Assembly (NCBI RefSeq): GCF_900169565.1
Contig: NZ_LT828648.1
Span: 1,614,876-1,678,875 of the forward strand
DNA length: 64,000 nt
Direction of reading: 5' to 3'
Source: Nitrospira japonica
Lineage (GTDB): Bacteria > Nitrospirota > Nitrospiria > Nitrospirales > Nitrospiraceae
Shown: positions 1 to 7,733 of the stretch, piece after piece
Numbering within the stretch: the first letter of the stretch is position 1
Layout of the letters: every line of letters begins with the position of its first letter
The notes under the pieces: generated by a model
The model's input: only the letters and a program-made list of their open reading frames with translations
What the model was told of the DNA's origin: nothing
Databases searched by the model: none
Position numbers and translations under genes: made by a program

Positions 1-80
1 CGCCCGCCGTATTCACCTCTGGCAGGTCGTGCTGTCCAAGCACGGTGCGTTGGGGGGATACGAGCCGGTACGATAAGCGC

Positions 81-1421
81 ATGATTCCTTTTGACGCGTA
101 TGCCGAGAAGCGGGCGCGCGCCGCCGCGAGCATGCAGTCCCTCGGTTCCGAGGGACTTTCGCTGGAGAAATCCACTTCCAATCTCTTCCGGCATCGGACC
201 GGATCCGCCAAACCTCGGCTCGATCTGCGGGAGTTTCGTCACGTCATTCGCATCGACGAACAGGCTCGGACCGCGGAAGTGGAAGCCCTGACGACGTACG
301 AAGAACTGGTCCGCGAAACCTTGCCATTCCAATTGATGCCGGCGGTGGTGCCGCAGCTCAAGTCCATCACGGTCGGCGGCGCGATCGCGGGGATCGGCAT
401 CGAATCTTCATCGTTCCGATACGGGTTCGTTCACGAGACCATGCGTGAACTCGACGTCCTGCTCTCCGACGGGCGCGTCGTCACGGCGACCGCCGACAAC
501 GATCATCGCGACCTGTTCTTCGGGTTTCCCAATTCCTACGGCACGCTGGGCTATGCGTTGCGCACCGTCATCGATCTGATTCCGATCAAACCCTTCGTGA
601 AGCTGACGCACCGCCGCTTTACGGATCCGGATCGGTATTTTGAGGCCATGGCGGACGCCTGCCGCCAGGGCGGCGCCGATTTCGTGGACGGCACGATGTT
701 CGACGGGCGGACGTTCTACCTGACGACGGGAATCTTCGTCGGCCAGGCGGAATGGCTGAGCGATTACACCTATCTGCAGATGTACTACCGGTCCATCACG
801 GAGAAGACGACCGATTACCTGATCACACACGACTATCTCTGGCGTTGGGATACGGATTGGTTCTGGTGCTCCAAGCATTTCCTGCTGCAATATCCGATCA
901 TGCGCCGGTTATGGGGCAAAGAGCGGCTCAATTCCGGAGTGTACTGGAGGTTGTGGAAGCGGGCCCACGGCTCACGGGTCGCGCAATTGGCCCTGAAGAT
1001 GATCGAAGGCCGTCAGGAGGCCGTCATTCAAGACGTGGAGATTCCGATCGAACAGGCCCCACGATTTGCGCGGTTCTTCAACGAGCGCATCGGCATCACG
1101 CCGGTCTGGCTCTGTCCGGTCGCGGTTCGCGATCCCGCCCGTTCGTACAGTCTGTATCCCATGGAACCCGGCATGCCCTATGTCAATTTCGGTTTCTGGG
1201 ATACGGTCAAGAGCCGTCACGGCGACGGGCATTTCAATAAGCTGGTCGAAGAGACGGTTCGGGATCTTCGCGGCCATAAGTCGCTGTATTCGACCTCGTA
1301 TTATTCTCGGGAAGAATTCGATCGGCTGTACAATGGCGAGGCCTATCGCCGTTTGAAGGGCCTGTACGATCCGGGGAAACGGCTGAAGGGTCTCTATGAA
1401 AAATGTGTGCTCAAGCTCTGA
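81..1421 (+). CDS. FAD-binding (PCMH-type) oxidoreductase
   Basis: Probable flavin-dependent oxidoreductase of the FAD/FMN-containing dehydrogenase superfamily, the group that includes DHCR24-like and GlcD-like proteins. The N-terminal third has the features of a PCMH FAD-binding domain: TSNLFR near residue 36, then SITVGGAIAGIGIESSS, a Gly-rich flavin-contacting stretch, then the ELDVLLSDGRVV strand typical of the fold. The C-terminal part ends YDPGKRLKGLYEKC, a usual ending for the family. I place the start at the ATG at 81 (446 aa). A GTG at 45 is in frame, and the frame is open to the left edge, so a longer or truncated gene cannot be excluded. The substrate is unknown; lipid or sterol-like double-bond reduction is only a family-based guess. 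Confidence 0.8.
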   Translation: MIPFDAYAEKRARAAASMQSLGSEGLSLEKSTSNLFRHRTGSAKPRLDLREFRHVIRIDEQARTAEVEALTTYEELVRETLPFQLMPAVVPQLKSITVGGAIAGIGIESSSFRYGFVHETMRELDVLLSDGRVVTATADNDHRDLFFGFPNSYGTLGYALRTVIDLIPIKPFVKLTHRRFTDPDRYFEAMADACRQGGADFVDGTMFDGRTFYLTTGIFVGQAEWLSDYTYLQMYYRSITEKTTDYLITHDYLWRWDTDWFWCSKHFLLQYPIMRRLWGKERLNSGVYWRLWKRAHGSRVAQLALKMIEGRQEAVIQDVEIPIEQAPRFARFFNERIGITPVWLCPVAVRDPARSYSLYPMEPGMPYVNFGFWDTVKSRHGDGHFNKLVEETVRDLRGHKSLYSTSYYSREEFDRLYNGEAYRRLKGLYDPGKRLKGLYEKCVLKL

Positions 1422-1473
1422 CGTTCGCCGTACCGGAACTGCCGGCTGGGACGCCCGCCGATTTTCCGGCCGC

Positions 1474-1503
1474 TTGTCATTCGGGAGCCCGCTTGGCTAT
1501 ACT
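1474..1503 (+). promoter_or_regulatory. sigma70-type promoter, possibly leaderless
   Basis: TTGTCA at 1474-1479 and TATACT at 1498-1503 are separated by 18 bp. Only 8 nt lie between the -10 box and the ATG at 1512, and there is no Shine-Dalgarno sequence. Transcription would therefore begin at or within a few bases of the start codon. Confidence 0.55.
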
Positions 1504-1511
1504 GCCTCCCT

Positions 1512-1796
1512 ATGAGCATTAGGAAAGCTGGTGGTGATTGGGAGCCGATGCTCCTTCCGATCGAGCCGCGACAGTGCAAGGTGTGCCAGTTAGGGCTCTA
1601 TCGCGACAAAACGATGCTTCGTGGAGGCTGGTCCCGCTGCAGCGTTTGCGACGAGTTCGTCCACTACAGTTGCCTGGCCAGCGGCAAGGTGTCGTTCCTC
1701 AAGGCTCGTCCGCGTATCTGCAAAACCTGCCGCGCTGCGGAGAAGGCCGCCTCCGTCCCCCCGACGGCGGAGCAGCCGGTGGCCGTGGGCTCGTGA
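1512..1796 (+). CDS. small Cys-rich zinc-finger-like protein
   Basis: A 94-aa protein I do not recognise by name. It has ordered metal-ligand pairs: CKVC (residues 22-25), CSVC (43-46), then H and C a few residues on (FVHYSC), and CKTC near residue 72. This spacing resembles a RING/PHD-like or double zinc-ribbon module, so it probably binds Zn. The last four bases (GTGA) overlap the start of the next gene, which suggests translational coupling to the small membrane protein downstream. No enzymatic residues are evident. It could be a protein-interaction or nucleic-acid-binding module; function unknown. Confidence 0.65.
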   Translation: MSIRKAGGDWEPMLLPIEPRQCKVCQLGLYRDKTMLRGGWSRCSVCDEFVHYSCLASGKVSFLKARPRICKTCRAAEKAASVPPTAEQPVAVGS

Positions 1797-2125
1797 CCGA
1801 CCCCGACTTCGGCCGATCTTCCGATGACCCGAGATGGCAGCAGGTGTTGGCGCAGAGCGTGCACTACGTTCTGGCCCCGCTGATTCTCTTCTCCAGCGGA
1901 TTCTTCACGGCAAATTTTCTCATCAGCGGCCAGTACACCTGGCCGAGAACGAGTCGGGCCGCAGCCTTGACGCTGACGGTGCTCGTCCTGTGCTATGAAT
2001 TCGTCTATAAGGAACATCGAACGCGAACCGGATCGCACGAGCAGGCCCGCGCCGTCGTGCTGTATGCCTGCGTGATTCCCTATATCATGGGCGCCATGAT
2101 CATGGTGGCGCTGTGGAAACTGTGA
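1793..2125 (+). CDS. small integral membrane protein
   Basis: A 110-aa protein with a GTG start that overlaps the stop of the Cys-rich gene (GTGA). It has about three hydrophobic segments: VHYVLAPLILFSSGFFTANF, a second around AAALTLTVLVLCYEFVY, and a C-terminal one around VLYACVIPYIMGAMIMVAL. A longer reading in the same frame exists upstream, but it runs out of frame across the preceding gene, so the GTG at 1793 is preferred. No recognised domain; probably an inner-membrane partner of the preceding protein. Confidence 0.6.
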   Translation: MTDPDFGRSSDDPRWQQVLAQSVHYVLAPLILFSSGFFTANFLISGQYTWPRTSRAAALTLTVLVLCYEFVYKEHRTRTGSHEQARAVVLYACVIPYIMGAMIMVALWKL

Positions 2126-2140
2126 CCGGTTCATAACCGG
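2126..2140 (+). other. short perfect hairpin after stop codon
   Basis: CCGGTT-CAT-AACCGG starts immediately after the TGA of the membrane-protein gene. The 6-bp stem has a 3-nt loop and no T-tract follows. It may pause or protect the transcript end. Confidence 0.3.
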
Positions 2141-2194
2141 GCTCGTGGGCTCGTCGCGATCGGTTGCCAACCTGCACGGTCGGAAGAGAGACAA

Positions 2195-2569
2195 ATGGCC
2201 GAGGTCTTTCACAGCGGGGCGTTTCTCCAGCAATGCTGGTCGGTACATCCGCTCTGCATCGCGGTCAAACGGATGGGAGCAGACCGCACGCTTATTCTGA
2301 GCTGCAGTTCCTGTCGATCCGTTCATCATTTGGCATTGGGATCGGTCACGGTCAGAGCCTCGGTGGTATCGGCCGACCCGCAGGACCCCGAACGGCCCGG
2401 CGATCCCGACGAGGGCGAGGTACGGCTGACGGAGTGTCTCCGGGCCCATGCGGCGGCCTTGTCGCTCCGGGACATGGATGTGTTCAAGGATTTGGTCTTG
2501 ATCCGTTGTGCGGAATGCCGCAGGCATTATGCCGTGGCGGTGACGGCCTTTGAGACGCACCAAAAGTGA
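2195..2569 (+). CDS. hypothetical protein with two CxxC knuckles
   Basis: A 124-aa soluble protein of unknown function. Two CxxC pairs, CSSC near residue 37 and CAEC near residue 105, are each followed by a His (VHHL and RHYA), suggesting two half-sites of one zinc ribbon separated by an acidic linker (DPERPGDPDEGE). GAGAGAC stands just before the ATG as a modest ribosome-binding site. It follows the membrane-protein gene in the same orientation and precedes another unknown gene, so this stretch reads as a run of small lineage-specific proteins. Confidence 0.6.
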   Translation: MAEVFHSGAFLQQCWSVHPLCIAVKRMGADRTLILSCSSCRSVHHLALGSVTVRASVVSADPQDPERPGDPDEGEVRLTECLRAHAAALSLRDMDVFKDLVLIRCAECRRHYAVAVTAFETHQK

Positions 2570-2647
2570 CGGGGCCGAAGAGACGTTTCCCGGACGCGGT
2601 TTCCCGGGATCGACGGTCCGGTTCATCGTGGACGTGGAGCGACTGCA

Positions 2648-3277
2648 ATGAATCCCCTGGATCGTTCGGGCTCGTTTACCGACGAGGAAACAGTCCTGCT
2701 TGCCGACGGCGAATTCTTTCGCAAGAAGCAGCGGATCTCGGCAAAGATCCGAACGATGCTGGAGGCCTCGCACGTTGCGCTTCGCGACGAACTGACGCGC
2801 TCGCGTCTGCTGGCCCCTTCCGATTTCGACGCGACGCATCACCAATTCGTGAAGGGCGAACACCTCGAATCTTGCCCGTATCAATACCTCGATTGTCCCA
2901 AACACTTTCAAGGATCGGACAAGTACACATTCCGAACGCTTGTCTGGTGGGGCCACCATGTGGTCTTTGTCTGGATTCTGGAAGGGCGGCTCGTGAAGCA
3001 ATACAAGAAGAATCTCGTGGATCGTTTCCATTCCGTCGCCGGCCGGCATCTGGAGTTGTCCACGGCGCCGACGCTCTGGGAATGGAAATGCGGAGAGGGA
3101 TACACGCTTCCTCTCACCCATGACCGCAAGGCAACGGTCGCCGCTGTCGTGGCTGAGCGGGGATTCCTGAAAATCGGGCGGTATGTTCCTCTCGGCGATG
3201 CCCGGGTCCGCCAAGGAGACTTGGCATCGCTCGCCCGGGAGGCCTTTGCCGCCCTGAGTCCCATCGTCTCCTCTTGA
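2648..3277 (+). CDS. hypothetical protein, 209 aa
   Basis: Soluble protein with no family that I recognise. It contains two Cys (LESCPYQYLDCPKHF, about residues 77-87) close to several His residues, and an aromatic segment WWGHHVVFVWILEG. No signal peptide or clear membrane segment. It runs in the same direction as its neighbours and ends about 100 nt before the lipoprotein gene, which appears to have its own promoter. Codon use and composition look like those of its neighbours, so it is probably a genuine gene. Confidence 0.55.
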   Translation: MNPLDRSGSFTDEETVLLADGEFFRKKQRISAKIRTMLEASHVALRDELTRSRLLAPSDFDATHHQFVKGEHLESCPYQYLDCPKHFQGSDKYTFRTLVWWGHHVVFVWILEGRLVKQYKKNLVDRFHSVAGRHLELSTAPTLWEWKCGEGYTLPLTHDRKATVAAVVAERGFLKIGRYVPLGDARVRQGDLASLAREAFAALSPIVSS

Positions 3278-3287
3278 AATTCCCTGT

Positions 3288-3316
3288 TTGTGAAGGCATA
3301 GGGATTTCGGTAGACT
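3288..3316 (+). promoter_or_regulatory. probable promoter of the lipoprotein gene
   Basis: TTGTGA at 3288-3293 and TAGACT at 3311-3316 with a 17-bp spacer. The same TAGACT -10 box occurs in the pilC promoter of this window. Confidence 0.45.
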
Positions 3317-3373
3317 AGCGCCATTCTTTCTCACGGACTCAATGATGCGGCTGTCGATGCGCAAGGAGGTCAA

Positions 3374-4021
3374 ATGGATAAGGTGTTGATGCGTGCCGGG
3401 GCGGTGATGGTGTTGCTGGTGGGGGGACTGATCGGGTCCGGTTGCGGTGGAAGCGGCCAGACCGTTCATTTGGATGTCGTTCCCAAGCCGATGCCCGCAC
3501 AGATGGCGGAGCCCGAAGCGGTCAAGATCGTGGTTGTCCCGTTCGAGGACCGGCGCATGGAGAAGAGCCGCGTCGGTATGCGGACGCATCTCTGGGGCGG
3601 AGTCACCTATTTCAACACGAAGGGCGACAAGCCGGGCGACGCCTATGCGCAAGCGCTGGCGGAGCGGCTGCGGGCCAGGGGGTGGCATGACCGGTCGTGG
3701 GATGTCCGGGTGTTGCCGGCCGGCTCAGAAAACTCGGCGGACATCGTGATTACCGGGCAGATCGTCGACTTATCCGCCAACGCCAAGAGCCGGATGTTCT
3801 CGACGGCGCTGACGTCCAGCAGCAAGGTGACGATTTCAGCGCACAACAACGCGGATAAGACGACCACCAATCGCACGATCGAGGGCGCGCAGACCGACAC
3901 CGTCTTTTGGTTCACGGATAGCGACATACAGAAAGTGCTCACTGCGACCATCAAGGACACGATCGATCGGTATGTCGAGGACACGACGATTTCACAGCGC
4001 ACGCTCCGGCCCAGCCGATAG
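3374..4021 (+). CDS. YajG-like lipoprotein
   Basis: A 215-aa exported lipoprotein. Residues 1-24 form a signal peptide ending in lipobox IGSGC with Cys24 as the lipidation site, and AAGGAGG stands before the ATG. The mature part (VKIVVVPFEDRR, then AYAQALAERLRARGW and IVITGQIVDL) has the layout of YajG-like proteins and other envelope lipoproteins that carry a conserved strand, a helix and a repeat of the fold. These proteins sit in the periplasmic face of a membrane; no catalytic function is known or suggested. The next gene begins 26 nt downstream and is probably co-transcribed. Confidence 0.65.
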   Translation: MDKVLMRAGAVMVLLVGGLIGSGCGGSGQTVHLDVVPKPMPAQMAEPEAVKIVVVPFEDRRMEKSRVGMRTHLWGGVTYFNTKGDKPGDAYAQALAERLRARGWHDRSWDVRVLPAGSENSADIVITGQIVDLSANAKSRMFSTALTSSSKVTISAHNNADKTTTNRTIEGAQTDTVFWFTDSDIQKVLTATIKDTIDRYVEDTTISQRTLRPSR

Positions 4022-4047
4022 GAGGACGATGGGAGAGGAGGACGCCA

Positions 4048-5109
4048 GTGCGGGAACGTCGCTGGGAAACGACCACGCCCCTGTCGTTCGGGCAGGTATT
4101 GGCCGTGGGCGATCGGCTGGCCACCCTGGGCCTGAAGCCGGCGGTTGCGGCCAAGGACGTCATCTGTTACGTCGAGGATTGGAAGGTAGAAGCGCCGGAG
4201 GATCTGGACGGTCTCGACGCCTGGGCCACGGAAGACGTCACCCTGGTGCACGTGCGAAGCGGCTGGCGAGGGGATTTTTTCCTGCTGGCGGGGGCCTATC
4301 ACACGGTCTATCAGCGACATCAGAATCTCGGCACCTACTGTTCGATCAGCCACCCTTGGCGCAATCGCGAGCCGCTGGTCCATCACGAAAGCCGCAACAT
4401 GCTCTGGCTCGGTTTTCGCCACGCCCATTCATTCGTGCGCGTACGTCTCCAAACGAGGGAGGTCATCAGCCCCGGAGAGACCAGAGGGGACGACCGGCGG
4501 GAGCAATGGCTGGAAGAGCGCCGTACCGCGTTCCTCGAGGCCATCACCTCGCTCGAAGTGCCGGTTGAAACGGCGATTGACAAGCAGCAGGTCGTCTTGC
4601 ATCCGGTCGATCCGCATGTCCCGTTTTTTTGTTCCTGGCCCGACGCCTTCGGCCCCTGCCAGTTCGAGTACAACACCACGGATGCCTATGAGTTCCTGGT
4701 CCCAGCCAGCCGGCTGGCGGCGACGTTTGCCCCCGAGCCTGCCGGCGTCCGGGCCTACCTGACCGGTTTTTCCGAAGAAGCGCTCGGCGAATTTGCGGCC
4801 ATCGAGCCACAGGCCGGCTTGGCCTATCGGTGTTCGGTGCATTGTCCCCTGGACGACCTGCCGGAGATCCGGAGCGTGATCGAACCGGAGGGCCGGCTCT
4901 ATGCCACACTCTGCGAATTTCAAACGCAGGACTTGATTCCGGAACAGGACGACGCGTCGGCCATTGTGGGAGTCATGGGGACCGGCGCAGGGTTTCACTT
5001 GGAAGTCCGCTTGAATCGGGCCCCGTTGCCCGAGGAGCAGATGGCCGGATGGCTGGAGCGACTAGTCGGGTACCCGGTCGTGTATGCACCGCTCCCCGCC
5101 TTCATCTGA
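4048..5109 (+). CDS. hypothetical protein, 353 aa
   Basis: Large soluble protein of unknown function. The GTG start at 4048 is favoured because GGAGAGGAGG lies 7 nt upstream. It has no signal peptide or membrane segment and is rich in aromatic residues and His. The region around VRLQTREVISPGETRGDD could be a basic/acidic surface loop. It is followed directly by the palindromic repeat at 5110. It may be co-expressed with the upstream lipoprotein, but nothing indicates a shared pathway. Confidence 0.55.
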   Translation: MRERRWETTTPLSFGQVLAVGDRLATLGLKPAVAAKDVICYVEDWKVEAPEDLDGLDAWATEDVTLVHVRSGWRGDFFLLAGAYHTVYQRHQNLGTYCSISHPWRNREPLVHHESRNMLWLGFRHAHSFVRVRLQTREVISPGETRGDDRREQWLEERRTAFLEAITSLEVPVETAIDKQQVVLHPVDPHVPFFCSWPDAFGPCQFEYNTTDAYEFLVPASRLAATFAPEPAGVRAYLTGFSEEALGEFAAIEPQAGLAYRCSVHCPLDDLPEIRSVIEPEGRLYATLCEFQTQDLIPEQDDASAIVGVMGTGAGFHLEVRLNRAPLPEEQMAGWLERLVGYPVVYAPLPAFI

Positions 5110-5232
5110 CAGAATGTTGAAAAAGCCTACGGGCATCGTTCTCGCATCGCTCAAACCCTCGACGTACCCGGAACCGTACGCCTCAGGGTTTCACTCGCTG
5201 CGGCCTCGCCGGTGGGCTTTTTGAACATTCTG
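5110..5232. repeat. 123-bp imperfect palindromic repeat element
   Basis: Terminal arms 5110-5130 and 5212-5232 are inverted copies with 2 mismatches in 21 bp, each containing CAGAATGTT and AAAAAGCC. Inner parts are also related in inverted order: AAACCCT near 5153 against AGGGTTT near 5185, and CGTAC blocks around 5163 and 5175. The element begins right after the stop codon at 5109. It resembles non-coding MITE/REP-like palindromes; no ORF is inside. Confidence 0.75.
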
Positions 5233-5305
5233 TACGAAATCTCAATGCGAATCGCAAAGAGTATTTTTCGTTGATCAATTCTTGGCGATTCAGCACAGTG
5301 GGCCC

Positions 5306-6412
5306 ATGAGCCCGCTCGGGAAGGTTCAATCGATTCTCGCCAAGCCGTTCATGCCGGCCGTGTTTTTCTTCTCCGGCGTGACCTATGACACGCTGACCTT
5401 GACGCGTATCGACCGGCTGCAGGACAACTTACTGTTGCTGCTCTACATTCTGTTGCTCGGAACCCTGATCGTGCTGACCGGCCGGTTGGGAATCGAGCCG
5501 CCTCCCGATCGCGCGCAGCTGGCCTCATTCCCCCCGCTCGTCCGATGGACGCTCGGCAGCCGGCCCTATTATCCAATGGTCAGCCAGTTCCTGCTCGGCG
5601 GGCTCTTCAGCGCCTATGCCGTCTTTTATTCCCGCAGTGCGTCGCTGACCGGTACGGCCGTGTTTTTCGGCCTGCTGGTCCTCCTATTGGTCGGCAACGA
5701 GTTCCTACGGGACCGGCTCTCGAATCTGCGGTTGACCGTGAGCCTCTATGCGCTCGTGTGTTTCTCGTTCTTCACCTTCTTCCTGCCCGTCATGACCGGC
5801 CTGATGAATGCGGCGATGTTCCTGCTCGGCGCGGTGCTCAGCGGCCTGGTCACCCTGCGGGTCGTGGAGCTGATCTATCGGAACAACCCGGACCGATCCC
5901 GGCGTGAGGCGGTCGGAGTCACTGCGCCCGCGCTCGCACTCATCGCCCTACTGGTGTCGTTCTACTTTCTCAATTGGATTCCGCCGGTGCCGCTGTCGTT
6001 GAAGTTCGGAGGCATCTATCACGAGGTGAAGAAAAGCGACGACCGGTTTGAGCTGTCCTACGCCAAGAAGTGGTACGAAGTGTGGAAGCGGTCCGATACT
6101 GTGTTCCCTGCTGATGAGCCGGTCTATTGCTTTACGGCGGTGTTTGCGCCGGTATCGCTCAATACGACGGTGTATCATCACTGGTATTTCCGAGCCCGGC
6201 ACGATAGGCCGTTTACCCATGCGGATCGCATCCCGGTCAGGATTTCCGGAGGACGAGAGGGCGGATACCGGGCCTACACGTTCAAGCAGCGACTCGACTC
6301 GGGAGAGTGGCGCGTCGACGTGGAATCCGAGGACGGCCGTATCATCGGCCGGGTCTCCGTCACCGTGGAACAAGACTACGGGATGGGGCCGTTGGTCACG
6401 ACCTTCTATTAA
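5306..6412 (+). CDS. polytopic membrane protein with C-terminal DUF2914 domain
   Basis: A 368-aa protein from the ATG at 5306; an in-frame TTG at 5282 is less likely. About seven hydrophobic segments fill residues 15-235 (LLLLLYILLLGTLIVLTG, FFTFFLPVMTGLMNAAMF and others). The C-terminal ~110 residues match the DUF2914 pattern: VYHHWYFR, then DRIPVRISGG, YRAYTFKQ and GEWRVDVESEDGRIIG. That domain is expected to be periplasmic and its function is not known. The stop TAA shares a base with the ATG of a 38-aa ORF, which in turn overlaps the flavoprotein gene, so the three are probably translationally coupled. Confidence 0.75.
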   Translation: MSPLGKVQSILAKPFMPAVFFFSGVTYDTLTLTRIDRLQDNLLLLLYILLLGTLIVLTGRLGIEPPPDRAQLASFPPLVRWTLGSRPYYPMVSQFLLGGLFSAYAVFYSRSASLTGTAVFFGLLVLLLVGNEFLRDRLSNLRLTVSLYALVCFSFFTFFLPVMTGLMNAAMFLLGAVLSGLVTLRVVELIYRNNPDRSRREAVGVTAPALALIALLVSFYFLNWIPPVPLSLKFGGIYHEVKKSDDRFELSYAKKWYEVWKRSDTVFPADEPVYCFTAVFAPVSLNTTVYHHWYFRARHDRPFTHADRIPVRISGGREGGYRAYTFKQRLDSGEWRVDVESEDGRIIGRVSVTVEQDYGMGPLVTTFY

Positions 6413-6528
6413 TGCGTGTGCACATCCATCTGCCTGACATTCGCATCGAACCATCCCGACGGACGACCCCAAGACGTCTGTGGTACGGTATTCGGGAACA
6501 GCTTGAAACAAAGGCGGATCGGCGGTGA
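6412..6528 (+). CDS. 38-aa basic small protein bridging two genes
   Basis: The ATG at 6412 overlaps the upstream TAA (TAATG) and the TGA at 6526-6528 overlaps the GTG of the next gene (GTGA). The peptide is basic with an acidic patch (RIEPSRRTTPRRLWYG, then REQLETKADRR). Both overlaps being present at once suggests a translated coupling ORF. Its product may or may not have its own function. Confidence 0.45.
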   Translation: MRVHIHLPDIRIEPSRRTTPRRLWYGIREQLETKADRR

Positions 6529-7232
6529 CGTTGACCTACCAAGCGGAAGTCTGTCGAATTCGAGACTTGACGCATGATGTTCGTGAACTGGAACTGGCCT
6601 TGCACGAACCGTCTCGTCTTTCCTTCAAGGCCGGACAGTTCATTTCGTTTGAGGTGCCGAAGGCCGGTCTCCCCCAACCCGTGGTCCGGCCCTATTCCAT
6701 TGCGTCTCCCCCCTCGATCGGGGATCGGGTGACCTTGGTCTTTAATTTGGTGCAGGGGGGGCCGGGTTCGCAGTATCTCTATGGTCTTCGGACGGGTGAT
6801 GCCGTCCGGTTCAAGGGCCCGGCCGGGTCGTTCTACCTGCGAGAGGATTCCAACCGACGGATGCTCTGTGTCGCCACGGGGACCGGCATCGCTCCTCTTT
6901 GGTCCATGATTGTTTCGGAATTGGAGCGGCAGAGTTCTCAGCCTGTCACCCTTTTCTGGGGCCTCAGATACGAGCGGGACCTGTATTACCGGGAGGAACT
7001 GGACGGGCTGGCCTCCCGCTTCCCGAGGTTTTCGTTCGTCACCTGCCTCTCGCAGCCTGGTCCGGACTGGACGGGGGTCAGGGGACGAGTCACGGAGTTG
7101 GTCCGGGACCGGGTGACGTCGGTGCGTGACCTTTCCGTGTATCTATGTGGTAACGGCGCGATGATCAAGGATGTGACGGCCCTGATTCAGGCGAAAGGGT
7201 TGTGCCCGATCTATCGGGAGAAGTACTACTGA
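6525..7232 (+). CDS. ferredoxin-NADP+ reductase-like flavoprotein
   Basis: A 235-aa oxidoreductase of the FNR superfamily. The N-terminal beta-barrel carries the flavin motif RPYS at residues 55-58 and AGQFISFEV before it. The nucleotide-binding half has ATGTGIAPLWSM (about residues 115-126), the usual pyridine-nucleotide loop, and CGNGAMIKDV near the C-terminus. It ends EKYY, consistent with a terminal aromatic stacking on the flavin. No [2Fe-2S] domain is attached, so it must work with a separate electron carrier; the partner is not in the window. It is coupled by GTGA overlap to the 38-aa ORF and DUF2914 membrane protein. Confidence 0.85.
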   Translation: MTLTYQAEVCRIRDLTHDVRELELALHEPSRLSFKAGQFISFEVPKAGLPQPVVRPYSIASPPSIGDRVTLVFNLVQGGPGSQYLYGLRTGDAVRFKGPAGSFYLREDSNRRMLCVATGTGIAPLWSMIVSELERQSSQPVTLFWGLRYERDLYYREELDGLASRFPRFSFVTCLSQPGPDWTGVRGRVTELVRDRVTSVRDLSVYLCGNGAMIKDVTALIQAKGLCPIYREKYY

Positions 7233-7268
7233 CAGGCGGTGAATCGCATTCTAGCGGCATTCTCGCAT

Positions 7269-7333
7269 CGCTCACGCGTCCACATAGAGCGGAAACCACT
7301 GTCCCCACAGTCCGATGGGTGGACGGGTGAGCG
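7269..7333. repeat. inverted repeat between convergent genes
   Basis: Arms 7269-7283 and 7319-7333 are 15 bp with one mismatch (CGCTCACGCGTCCAC against its complement), 35 nt apart. Shorter matching blocks (AGCGGC near 7254, GCCGCT near 7336) extend it. It shares the 14-mer TCTCGCATCGCTCA with the repeat at 5110-5232. It lies between the flavoprotein stop and the minus-strand zinc-ribbon stop and could serve as a bidirectional terminator. Confidence 0.6.
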
Positions 7334-7358
7334 GGGCCGCTGGCCTCCGCGTCATGGA

Positions 7359-7574
7359 CTAGTGTTTTGGCGATGCTTGGGGTTTCGGCCCCAACCGGGT
7401 GGTGTGTTGAAAGATGCACTTTGGGCAGGTGTAGTGAACGAATTGTCCTCCTCCCACGAGCCGTTTCTTCATCGAAATCTTGCACCAGGTGCATAGGCGA
7501 TCGGGAAGCTCGGAGAGAACGGGAGCAGAACCGGACGGGGGCGGCGTTGCAGACGACGACGACATGGGGAGCAT
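7359..7574 (-). CDS. small zinc-ribbon protein
   Basis: A 71-aa protein with CTWCK (about residues 28-32) and HYTCPKC (about 47-53), a classical four-Cys zinc ribbon, preceded by a Ser/Pro-rich disordered N-terminus. A second Met four residues in is an alternative start. It is convergent with the flavoprotein gene and divergent from the AdoMetDC-like gene. The paired CxxC motifs argue that it is coding despite its small size. Function unknown; DNA/RNA or protein binding are possible. Confidence 0.6.
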   Translation of the reverse strand: MLPMSSSSATPPPSGSAPVLSELPDRLCTWCKISMKKRLVGGGQFVHYTCPKCIFQHTTRLGPKPQASPKH

Positions 7575-7673
7575 TGTGTCCGAGCGTCGAGAAGCTTGTC
7601 AACCAATCGTCGCGATTCAGCAGCGGACGAAACAGATTTTTTTTCTGCCCGAGTCCTGCATCCGAACGAATCA

Positions 7674-7682
7674 TGTTATAGT
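7674..7682 (+). promoter_or_regulatory. extended -10 promoter element
   Basis: TG-T-TATAGT: a TG extension one base before a TATAGT -10 box, 52 nt upstream of the ATG at 7734. The -35 region is weak, as is common with extended -10 promoters. Confidence 0.45.
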
Positions 7683-7733
7683 GCAAACATTCAAACGGTT
7701 TTCCCACCACATCACAGAAAGGCGGAATATCCT

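Noticed and set aside
1664-3688. 674-codon open frame on the minus strand
   Set aside because: It runs antisense across several plausible plus-strand genes, has no recognisable domain, and is rich in Arg, His and Pro as is typical of antisense frames in GC-rich coding DNA.
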